Below are positions 13,481 to 23,201 of a stretch of 64,000 nucleotides of DNA, one piece after another; within the stretch, counting starts at the first letter, position 1, and each line of letters starts with the position of its first letter. Source of the DNA: Hypericum androsaemum (Eukaryota; Streptophyta; Magnoliopsida; Malpighiales; Hypericaceae); assembly GCA_963995505.1 (NCBI GenBank), contig OZ023195.1:5538109-5602108 (forward strand). The letters run 5' to 3'. The notes under the pieces were generated by a model. It was not told where the DNA came from. It made no database searches and was given only the letters and a program-made list of their open reading frames with translations. A program made the position numbers and the translations under genes.

Positions 13481-13680
13481 CTACTCTTGAAATTTCCAAC
13501 ACAAGTTTGACCTCCTTCTGCGTCGAATGCGGAGAAGCCACCAACTAGAAAGTTCTAGATCTTTATTTTATCTTTCTGTAACTTTTAGAATTGTACCAAT
13601 TGGATATACGAGTAGGAAGATATGGCTATTTTACTGAGATATAGTTAAACAAATCTGTGAATTAATTTTCCGCTCTAACA
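13481..13680 (-). repeat. Truncated 3' LTR of the gypsy-like element
   Basis: Matches 16180-16381 nearly base for base, including CCAACTAGAAAGTTCTAG and GAATTAATTTTCC, and ends in CTAACA. The remaining LTR sequence is missing. Confidence 0.8.
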
Positions 13681-13685
13681 ATGCG

Positions 13686-13698
13686 CCCCCCCCCCCCC
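13686..13698 (-). other. Polypurine tract (13 G on the minus strand)
   Basis: The C-run lies 5 bases outside the LTR boundary at 13680. On the minus strand it is a G-run just upstream of the 3' LTR, the position of the plus-strand priming site in LTR elements. Confidence 0.65.
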
Positions 13699-13969
13699 GG
13701 TCAATGTTTTGATGCTAGGAAAAGTGTTGATGTGTATCCGTCCTTGAACACGCAAAAAATTAACTCAACTCAAAAAATAACCGTGTAAGGCAAGACCGTA
13801 AATATGTGAAAAATGTACTATCAAACCGGTCGAGAACTAGCCGTTGTATGTGTGCAGTTGATCACTCATCTTGAGATATCCGTGTGCTCACGGCTTTCTT
13901 GCAAAAACTAGATTTAGGCCTACAAGGTTGAGTGGGAGCTCTATGTCCTTCGTCAAAATGACCATACAA

Positions 13970-15259
13970 TTATTGTTGAAGGTCTCTAAGCTTTTTCATT
14001 TGCTTTTGAATTTTTCGCTCTAACCTTCTTCTTTGAGTCTTCGTGAGAGTCGGTCGATGAGACTCCAAACACTTGCCCCCCGAGTGTGAGTTTGACCTTC
14101 TTGGCATCTCCTTACGCACAGGTTTTGTATGATAACTTGGAGACCTTATAGGCCGATTACTCCTTGTGGGTCGTGTCTCACACGGTTGTTTCTTGGACTG
14201 CGAAAGTTCTTCCTTAGGCACCCAAATCTTGAAAGGCTTCTTTCTCTTGAGAACTCCTTGCTCGGTCGCCAATCGAGTGACAACGTCCCTCTTAACCCAC
14301 GCGTACTCAGGTGGCCTTTTTCTGTTGCTGGACGATTTCGACCATGTGACTTGAGAACATTCCCTATAATTTGAAATCTTTGATGGCCGAGGTTGAGCCG
14401 GCCTATTAGGTTGTTGCTTCACAGTACTCTTGTTTGGTTAAGGAGGAGTTGAACACTTGACTTTATCATCATTCACCTTCTTTATCATATGCACGTCTTG
14501 TCTTCTGGCCGAGATAATTTTGGATGATGTAGGAGCTTCGACTACAATATTGCAGTACTCTTCATACCCCCCAGGTGAGATTGAATTCTGACTGATACTC
14601 TGACTGTAGACTTGCCCCCCTGTGTGTTTCCGTTGAGTTGGGACAAAATTGGGCAAGCGAAGGTGGCTCACTACTCGTAGAACAAACTCGGATCTCCGCA
14701 ACATGTGTCTTAGCGGAGGCCCTAAAATTCCCTTTGTTGGTGAAGGCCCAAAGATTCCTTTAGTCGGTGGAGGCCCTAGGATGCCTTTAGTATTTGATAC
14801 AATATTTAGGGTTGTCTCGCTTGCCGATGGGACTTGTGTCAGGTATGTCTCCCCCTTTTCCTCGAATGAGGACGTTGCAAACTTGATGGCTGTAGTTTCG
14901 GCCAACTGTGGACCAGTCATTTGATCGACCTCTTTAAGAAGGGAAAAAGAAGAACGTGTATACCCGGCCGATTCATATACGACCGCCTCAATACTTATCT
15001 CAAAATTGTGAGATTCAAAAACTATTTAGTCTTCAACTTCGCGTACGCCACTTGATACTTCCTCAGTTGTTGATGTAGTCCTTGAATTCTCATTCTTGAA
15101 GGGCTTGTATCTCATTGCTCGAAGTTTAGCACTTAAATCCTCGTTACGTTTCGTTTGTTCCTCCAAAAATTTTCTAATTTGCATGCAGAATGCTAGGTGT
15201 TCAACACGCCGTCTCTCATAATTACCATTGCTCCCCATAAATCTCTTAAAGCTGATCAT
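13970..15259 (-). pseudogene. Gag-like ORF broken by two in-frame stops
   Basis: Three open segments (15026-15259, 14438-14920 and 13970-14422) are all in one reading frame, separated by TAA at 15026-15028 and TAA at 14438-14440. They amount to about 430 codons. The first part looks coiled-coil (IRKFLEEQTKRNEDLSAKL). The second repeats T-K-G-I-[LF]-G-P three times. The last is basic and ends in LTKTQRRRLERKIQKQMKKL, a motif I associate with the gag-to-protease linker of plant gypsy elements. No zinc knuckle was found. Confidence 0.55.
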
Positions 15260-15580
15260 GGTTAGACAAAATAAATTAAAAATTTTGGAACCAACTTACA
15301 GAATGACCTGCCTCTGGTATTTTAGTCGTAACTTCTTTGTCCGAACTCTGATTTAAGCGATCTTGATGTCCCTAGAAATCTAAGAGACAGATCTTCAATT
15401 TTGGAAGAAATAGCTGTCTCCTAATTCAGAAATAAAAAAGATAAAAATACCTTTCAATTTTGGATATCTTCTTTCAGCACAACCTTTGACCGGTTTTGTC
15501 CCTTTTGAGAAAGGACTGAAAACCATATGTGGAAGCTCGTGTGTTTGACACAACAATCACTCTTCTCAGATGCCCTCCTT

Positions 15581-15599
15581 AGTCCCACTGGGTGTGCCA
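15581..15599 (-). other. Primer-binding-like site of the gypsy-like element
   Basis: On the minus strand TGGCACACCCAGTGGGACT follows the LTR end after a 7-base gap. It begins with TGG, as sites complementary to a tRNA 3' end do. The tRNA is not identified. Confidence 0.6.
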
Positions 15600-15606
15600 A
15601 AAATAA

Positions 15607-16381
15607 TGTTGGGAATAAATAGTGGTAGAACGTCGGAAATGATCTTAAGAACGGGTCAGAAGTGGTCGTCCCAAGAGCGATTCAAACGAAAGGGAAAAAG
15701 ATGAAATAAGGGGTGAGAGAGGAGAAGGGAGTGGGGAGGAAAGATATTTATTGATAGGGAAGGAGAAAAATATGTAAAACATAAAGATAAAAGCTAGGAA
15801 GCTACATAAGATAAAAGTTACGATAAAAGCTATGAAACTAAGAATTTGGTATTTTGTTTGTGGTTCCCTTCATACTTGTACCTAACTCTCCTTATATAGA
15901 ATAAGCTTGCCCCTGCCCCATATAAAAACCCTAGGCCATTTTTAAACAGAAAACTTAACATAGCTCCGGCCTAATAAAAAAAATACAACATGTCCGGATC
16001 TTGTGACCTAATTTTCTCTATTTTTGTACCGAATTTGGAAAAGTCATAAACTACAAAGTTGTAAATCTCTGTCTTTTCTTTCTGTGACTTTTAAAATTGT
16101 ATCAATCCGATACTTGAGCCAAAAGTTACGACTATTTTATCAAAATAGGTTCAGTAGATCTGCGGCCTAATAAGAAAAAACCTACTCTCGAAACTTCCAA
16201 CCCAAGTCTGACCTCCTTCTGCATCGAATTCGGAGAATCCACCAACTAGAAAGTTCTAGGTCTTTATTTTATCTTTTTGTAGCTTTTAGAATTGTACCAA
16301 TCAGATACACGAGTAGGAAGATACAACTATTTTACTGAGACATAGTCAAACAAATCTACGAATTAATTTTCCACTCCAACA
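15607..16381 (-). repeat. 5' LTR (775 bp) of the gypsy-like element
   Basis: Bounded by TGTTGG and CCAACA on the plus strand, so the ends are inverted. The inner part contains two diverged tandem units of about 170 bp (near 16021-16160 and 16200-16375) sharing AACTA-AAAGTT-TA-[AG]TCT and CTTTTA-AATTGTA-CAATC. Confidence 0.78.
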
Positions 16382-16743
16382 GAAGTTGATAGAAAGTTGA
16401 AAGATTTTTAGAAAACTGAACGTTGACTTTTTTCATTTTTTTCTAGTCGCCAAATATGATGTTGGAATATCTCCTCACGAGTTATAATTATAGTTCTATC
16501 ACGTTTTTAGTTCAATTATCTTTTCAAATTTACGTGGACGATTCTAATTGTCGATTCTTTAGAAATATTGTTACCATACGAATTAATAAAATTCGTTATT
16601 AGTCCCTGTCCCAGCCTCCCAGGGCATGGCACAAATTAGCCCGAGTTAAATGAAATATGATCGTATGAGTTATCCTACACGCTAAAAGGGGAAGGTATTT
16701 TCGGGGGGAACAATATATTATTGCTACAAGGTAATTAAATTTT
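16382..16743. other. Short non-genic gap between two elements
   Basis: AT-rich. No ORF or repeat boundary was recognised. Confidence 0.4.
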
Positions 16744-18183
16744 GGGATAAAGATAATTTAGTACCATGTATTATAAGATATAGATATTTTGTATCTCCTA
16801 TTTTAAAAATATCCAACAAAGTACTTTATATTTAGATAAATCTAACAAACCGAATATGACATGTCAATGCTAATAAGTCAATAAGTTGATGACATGGATA
16901 AATTAGTAAAAATTATTTAAAAAATCACATAAAATCTGTTTCCTTCTATAACTAAACAAATTTTAGACTTTTTTTAATTCTTTTTCCCTTCCTTCTTTCC
17001 ATCTTCTTACGACTCTAGTTGTAGAAGTTGAACAGAATCTCCCTTGTAATCGAAAAGAACCTCCCTTCTTTCCATCCCAAACACCCACAAGTTTCTGTCT
17101 TTATGGTTCAAGTTCTGGGCTTTTGGGTTGTGAGAGAGAGATGGAATTGGTGCTAAAGATTGGAGGTTTGATTGGTTGGGTGGAAGGGAGGAGGTGGGAG
17201 GTGGGATTTGGGAGGAAGTGGATGGTGGTTTGATTTGGAATGTATCTAGAAGGGAGGTTTCGGAGAGACTAGAGAGAGAGGGAGGGGGACGTTTCGGGGA
17301 GGGAGGGATGGAGATTGGGTGGAATAATAATGCAGGTTCTGTTCGACTTCTACAATTAGGAAGTTGGGAATTGTGAGGACGCACACAATGCCCACAAACA
17401 CATAAGTGAACCACAATCATAATGAGAAGCACGAATTCACAAAATAAAAGAAAAGCACAAGAAAGACAAGATATTTGGTTACCTGGTTCGATCCATAAGT
17501 ACTAAGTCAGGAGAGAGTTTATTATGCTCTTGAGCTTCACTTGCTCTTTACAAGAAAATGTCACACTTTTGGCACCCACAATCACCCTTAGAGCTAACAA
17601 TCCTAGGAGTCAAAACTAACACGCAAGGGTATTTTTGTCCAAGTTCAGGCAAAAATCATGTGCTGGCGGCGGCCACCGGCCACCCAGCGTGCTCCGGGTT
17701 CGTGGCTATTTTTAGGCCCGGAGGCCGCCAGGTATGTGGCGCCCGCCACCTGTGCCTGGCTGCTTCTTGTTCGCCTCTTCGTCTCATCTTTTCGACTTCG
17801 GTTCTTGACCTGATTGAACCCCCGAACGTCCCCGAGCACCGAATCACATCGATCAACTTATGAACCGCTTCTCAGGCTCCATACCCAACATAGGATTGAT
17901 GACCATTCTTTTTTTTCTTCCTTTTTTTTCACCTGTCTGATTTCAATGGAGGTTCTGTTCGGAGAGGCAGTTGATTTTTTAATTTATTTTTTTAAAATCA
18001 AAATATTTGTTTAGGCGATTTTTTTTACCAACTATTTTATCAAATTATTGCTATGTCAGCATTGCCATGTCAGCTTTGGTAAAAATAAAGTTAGACATAC
18101 CTAAATACATAGTATGTGTTTTTAAAATAAGAGTACAAAATATCTATATCTCAAAATACAGGCTACTAAAATATTTTTATTCC
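16744..18183. mobile_element. Terminal-inverted-repeat element, Mutator-like, about 1.44 kb
   Basis: The left end, GGGATAAAGATAATTTAGTACC, and the reverse complement of the right end, GGAATAAAAATATTTTAGTAGC, start inverted repeats that stay alignable for about 200 bp. Both contain GATATAGATATTTTGTA and ATTTTAAAAA. Long inverted repeats suggest a Mutator-type element. An exact 9-bp target duplication was not found. The interior has an inner inverted pair (about 17018-17040 and 17332-17358, GTAGAAGTTGAACAGAA), a G/A-rich block at 17160-17330 and a GC-rich block at 17650-17850. The 141-codon Pro/Ser-rich ORF at 17007-17432 (minus) spans the inner pair and is probably not a gene. Confidence 0.65.
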
Positions 18184-18651
18184 ATAAAATATTTTAAGTG
18201 TTTAATCGCCTGTGTGTTATATAAATCAGCCAAAAGCGAATCATGGAGCCGAGAGGAAATGATTACCCCTCCACAAAAAATATTTTGGCTCAAAATGGCA
18301 TGGTATTCAAGTGAATAATGGAGCATGTAATGGTTTGATGAACCACTCCTTGTGTTTTTTCAATCTTTACATGGTTGCTCCCTTGATGTATTTATGTATT
18401 TTTTTATTAATAAAATCTCTACTTATAAAAAAACACGTAAGTCAAATACGCTTGCTCACAAATACCGATTTTATGGATGGTTTTGATTTATTTGTTTATC
18501 ACATTTTATGCCCTCCTGGGTACTCTAGTGTTGCGGTGACGTAAATTTCTTGTCCAAGTTCATGACTAGCTTAGCGATGGAAATTTCTTGTACTCTTGGT
18601 TTTTTTTTTGTTACGACTCGAGATTTTTAATGTGGGGTGACATATTTATTA
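18184..18651. other. Non-genic gap between two Mutator-like elements
   Basis: AT-rich, with no domain-bearing ORF. It ends in TATTTATTA (18643-18651), the left target duplication of the next element. Confidence 0.5.
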
Positions 18652-20027
18652 GGAAAAAGTCCACTTAAGTACTCTGTAGTATCACGAAAAATCAAGTTAG
18701 TACCCTGTAGTTTAAAACGTATCAATTGAGTCAAACTTATTCTAATTAAAATCAATTAGAGGCCTGGGCAGCTACCCGGATCCTACTCGTCATGCCTGGA
18801 CTTTGTCCGGGCACCTAGATCAGCCACATCAATATTTGATGCTGATGTGGCACGACGTGATAGCAAAAACCCAAGAATCTAAAAACTTGTACGGAACCCA
18901 AAAAAAAGGGGCAAATTAATCTAATTTTCTCACCTCTATAACTTCAATAGCGTATTCAACCTTGATAGCTAATTTTCTCAACTCGAATCGTTAAACCCCC
19001 AAAATTGAGAAATAAAAAATCAACATTAATGCAAAACCCAGAACGGCGGCGACAACAATGAGGAAATCCTTAACATTATTCTAAAATGGTATCATCGCCG
19101 GAGCTCAGGATTGGAAGGGTCGCAGGAGATGGCGTCATGGACGGCGGCTAGGAAATTCTTCTGCTCTTCAAGTTGGAATTTTGGTGACAACAGTAAGGAC
19201 CCTGCGACCGAAAGCAGGCAAAGTAGGGCAGCTCCGCGATGATCCGCACCCATGAACTCGTTGTCGGCGTCGAAGGATCCCCTCCTTATCGCAGTGGCAT
19301 ATTTGACGGCCCCGACGACGTCCTCCTCCTTCTCAACCCCTCCCTGAAAGATCCCAGGCCGTAAGAACTGTCAGCTCTGATGCCACCATCTCCTCGCTGC
19401 TGCTCTCCAACTTTGCCTTGTCGTCCTCGTGCACCTCTGACCCGGCCCCGGTGAAGAGGAAAGGTACGGTCGAAGAGGAAAGGGCGGGCGCACAGTGGGG
19501 GTGGCGCAGGAGGTGTCGGTGCCGGTGGCAATATGGTCGTCGGTGGAGTGGGAGGACGGTAGGCCGACGAGGAAGAACAAGAAGAAGGGTGCTGGGAAGA
19601 GGAAAGGCGGTGGGGGATCAGAGGCCACCGACAAAGAGGGATTGTCTTATTCCCCAGAGGACTGGGAGGTGTCGGGTCCTTTTTCTTTTCCACATTTTTC
19701 TATTTGGTTTTAGGGAAGAAGAAGATGAGATCCAGGGAAGAAGATGAGGAAGAAAGGGGACAATTTTGGATTAGGGGAGAGAGGGAAGAAAGAGGGGGGA
19801 AGGAGGAGAGAGGGGATGCCACATCGTGCCACGTCAGCATCAAATATTGATGTGGCTGATCTAGGTGGCCGGAAAAAGTTCGGGCAGGATGGGTAGGGTC
19901 CGGGCAGCTGCCCGGGCCTCTAATTGATTTTAATTGGAATAAGTTTGACTCAATTGATACGTTTTAAACCACAGGGTACTGACTTAATTTTTCATGATAC
20001 CACATGGTACTTAAGTGAACTTTTCTC
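18652..20027. mobile_element. Non-autonomous Mutator-like element with perfect 9-bp target duplication
   Basis: Inverted repeats of about 210 bp (18652-18862 and 19817-20027) share long stretches such as TTTAAAACGTATCAATTGAG and TAGATCAGCCACATCAATAT. TATTTATTA flanks both sides (18643-18651 and 20028-20036), the 9-bp duplication diagnostic of the Mutator superfamily. The 950-bp interior is GC-rich compared with its surroundings and carries no transposase motif, so it would need a transposase supplied elsewhere. Its ORFs may come from a captured host gene. Confidence 0.88.
19092..19370 (-). pseudogene. Open cargo fragment inside the Mutator-like element
   Basis: A minus-strand frame is open for about 92 codons without an initial Met and ends in TGA at 19092. 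It has balanced composition (for example GAVKYATAIRRGSFDADNEF and FLAAVHDAISCDPSNPELRR), unlike the low-complexity frames beside it. I do not recognise the family. It may be a captured exon fragment. Confidence 0.4.
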
Positions 20028-22942
20028 TATTTATTATTTTAGAGTTTTAATGTGAGATAAGGACATTTTGATAATCTCATATTTTTATCTAATTGAATCT
20101 GTGAAATATATTGGTGAGAGGGATTTAACTAGTTTAGTTTCTTAAAATTCAAAGACTAGTTTACTAAGGACCGGATCTTTGAATACAATATATTAAAATT
20201 TAAGTACTTGTAAACTTTTTTTCCATAATTTACAACATAGTAATAAATCGCCCTTAAAGTTTTATTGAAATATTAAGGCATTACTACAACAGATCTCGGA
20301 AACTCAAAATTTTGTAATAGTAAAGTTCCTAAACCCATAAGAGAGTTACGTTCGGAGTGAAGCCATGGTTTGTCATCTAATCCATACACTAACCTTAATT
20401 TTCATTGCATTGCTACAATATACTTATTAGGACTTCCACCAGCAGTTGCCATATAGTCAAATGTAAAAAATGAAGTGGAAATGCCAATAACCACACGTTG
20501 CTATTTCCCTCGAGAGCTGCATTGCATGCAATTGAGGTACCTGTACGTCGTCGTCGTGGCCGATGAAGACACGCCTCCAAGGCTATACCAGCCACGATTA
20601 CAACGTTTAATGAATCCAATGGAGGAAAAAAAGGGGAGATTCCCATCTGGCTCAATCTTGCCAAGTTTGGTAATTGCAAACGTGACTAAAATACATTACC
20701 GAACACTTAAATTAACCGAAAAAAATTATTTTAGTGTAAAAAAAATTTCGAATTTGAATTATCGGAGACATATTAATATTAAATATTTGTTAACAGAAAT
20801 TTACCGTTATTTAAAAATAATGGATTAGTTGCTCAAGTCGAGAGCCATGATTCTAAAAAAGTGCCTAAAACACAAGAATGTATGTGTGCTTTTCACTTTC
20901 CAATTAATAGATGGTCCATTTGGCCTGGTAGCTGGCTAAAGATTTGATTTGCAGAGTATTTCATCACGTGCTTGAAAGGGTCGCCTCTCTCCATGGTTTT
21001 TAACACATTTCACATTTTGCCTAATTCGAATCGTGTATAGATGAACCATCTCAAGCGTTATAGCTTCGTGAGGAACCAGAGAAGGGAAAAAAGGAGGCTT
21101 TCCCTTAATCTTTGTTCTTTTTGGTTACTCGGTGCTTCAGTTGCGAATTGCAAATAAGAAAGTTCTAACAACCGAAAGTTTCTGTAATATTTTTTTTGAA
21201 AAATATAATTTGTATTACTCCAAAAAAAATTACACCTTGAATATCAAAAGTACAAGTCATCCACATACATATCAAGAAAATTCAGATCTTTCTTTGTTGT
21301 CCTAAAAATCCCACCCTAAAAATTATAGCACCTAAAAAAAATCTCACCCTATAGATTATAGCACCTAGAAAACTCCTAAAAATAGTACCTAAGCCCAAAG
21401 ACATCCGGGTACTCCTTAATGGTGGAAGAAAAGATCCCATCCTCAATCGAAAGAGTCACCACCTGATGGCACCAACCTTAATAGCTTTAAGCAGGTCAAT
21501 TTTTTATAAAAAAGTTGTTATCCGCTTTAAAACTGGCACGGTTTTGTAGAAAAAAGTTGGATGTTTTTCAATTTTTTGTCCAATTAAATTTTGTTTACAA
21601 AACTGACACTAGACATTTATTAAATTGATTAATTCAATATGAAGTTGTGAGAGACTCCATAAAAATTAACAAAATTTTCTTTCAGAATTTAACGCAATTA
21701 TATTATTAGAATACGATTCAGTAAAAAATGATTTTATTTAATTCAACGAAATATGATAACTTATGGTTAAACTTTAATATCTATCGACGGTTGACTTACT
21801 TAAGTGATGGTACTTTCTCTCTTAAAATTCATAAACCGTACAAGGTGTTATAAGATTCGAGATTTAAGTCTACACGAAAAATAAAAATCATAATTGATTC
21901 GGATCTGAATTAGTTTTCGAATAATAGGTGTATAATATGTTGAACTTGATTAAGCACTAAGCAGTGTATCTCATCATCTTCGGACTCGAGCTCACTTTGA
22001 AGAGAGCGTTCCAACGGGGTAAGAGTGGAGGTCGATTTGTCACAAGCCATAGTATGTGTCGAGCGTGAGGTTTCACGTGACTATTTCCTGACGACACTGA
22101 TCCATTGAGTCAGGGAGCTGCTAGCTCGGGATTGAAAGATCCATATACAACATACCTGACATGAGGATATTTGCGTTGACGATGCCCTATCGAAGCACGC
22201 ACTGACGATGTCTTACTATTATAAGATATTTGATACCCATTTGATATTTTGTTTGGATGAGTATCTGGATGACTTGAGAGGGATCATTTACCGATATAAT
22301 TATTATGTTGTTAATTAATAAAGGTTAAGAGGCCATTTGTCCATTTAACAAAAGAAAAGCAGTGCATCACATCGTTAACAAACTTGTGGTCACATTAGAT
22401 GTAAAATCGAGTGGGATATATTGATGAGACGAACCTCTCTCTTCAACTAAATAGCGACTTCTCCCCTTGGGCGAAAGCGCCTCTCCCTGAGCTTGCTCCA
22501 CTGGCTTTACCCATTTTGGAGCCAGGCGTTAAATGCCAAGTACCCATTTGGCAACAAGTGGAGGTGGATGTCAAGTGTCCTTGAAGAAATTGCAATGGCC
22601 ATCGCTTGAGCTTTCTATTTTTGATGCCAGTTTTGGTTAGGCAAGTTTAATCAGCGGAAAGGGGTGTTCGTTTCTTACTGGAACCTGGAAGATATATGTA
22701 CTCCGGGAATCTTGTCGTTTAGGACGAGCTTTTTTTTTCTCGACGCGTGTTGAAAAATGAGAATGGTTCTATTCGAAGTCGCTGGATGCGTCCACTTTGT
22801 AAAAGTTTGGGGAAATTGAGTCGTAGATATTCATGAAATTACAAAAGTAAATTATCTTTTGGATTTCTATCTTCTATCTGACGATTAATTAACGGTTATT
22901 AATTAAGTAAACATATAAGAACGATTTAATATAGATTGACCA
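20028..22942. other. 2.9-kb non-genic stretch
   Basis: AT-rich. ORFs are short and without known domains. A T8 run at 21190-21197 followed by a TATAATTTGTATTACTCC segment resembles the poly-A end of a minus-strand retroposon (compare 62470). The block at 21960-22280 has more mixed composition but no frame I can identify. Confidence 0.4.
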
Positions 22943-22947
22943 CTATA

Positions 22948-23201
22948 TGGAAGTGATTAAGCGGAAGAAATTGGGAGGAAGACGGTTTATTGATAGAGAG
23001 AAGATGAGCTTAACTTGGCTCAAGCAAAAACTAGATAATTATTTTTTCACACACCGTTTATGTGTACACGAGTAGCTATTTATACTAACTAGTAAGTAAA
23101 ATAAAACGACACCGTCTAGGAATCTATTGAGCTGGACATAAGCGTGTTGGGTTGTAAGCCCAGTAAGTAAACTCAACCTAGGCTGTTATGACTTCTATAC
23201 G
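22948..23201 (-). repeat. 3' LTR of the copia element
   Basis: Begins TGGAAGTGATTAAGCGGAAG on the plus strand. Its outer end reads TATACG where the other LTR reads GATACA, so the expected terminal CA is lost here. The last codons of the pol frame (PAYGGV, stop) run through the polypurine tract into this LTR. Confidence 0.9.

Larger units (their letters stand above)
13481..16381 (-). mobile_element. Decayed gypsy-like LTR retrotransposon lacking pol
   Basis: Read on the minus strand: a 5' LTR (16381 to 15607), a primer-binding-like site (15599 to 15581), a gag-like ORF region, a poly-G polypurine tract (13698 to 13686) and a 3' LTR beginning TGTTAGAGCGGAAAATTAATTC at 13680. The two LTR starts differ at few positions. 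The 3' LTR is recognisable only to about 13481, so the element is truncated there. No protease, reverse transcriptase or integrase motif is seen. Gypsy assignment rests on the gag style and is an inference. Confidence 0.72.

Noticed and set aside
17007..17432. 141-codon Pro/Ser-rich frame
   Set aside because: It lies inside a transposon and spans an inverted pair. Composition follows a G/A-rich tract; no domain.
19286..19747. Arg/Pro-rich frames on both strands inside the Mutator-like element
   Set aside because: Low-complexity frames in a GC-rich tract. They overlap each other on opposite strands.
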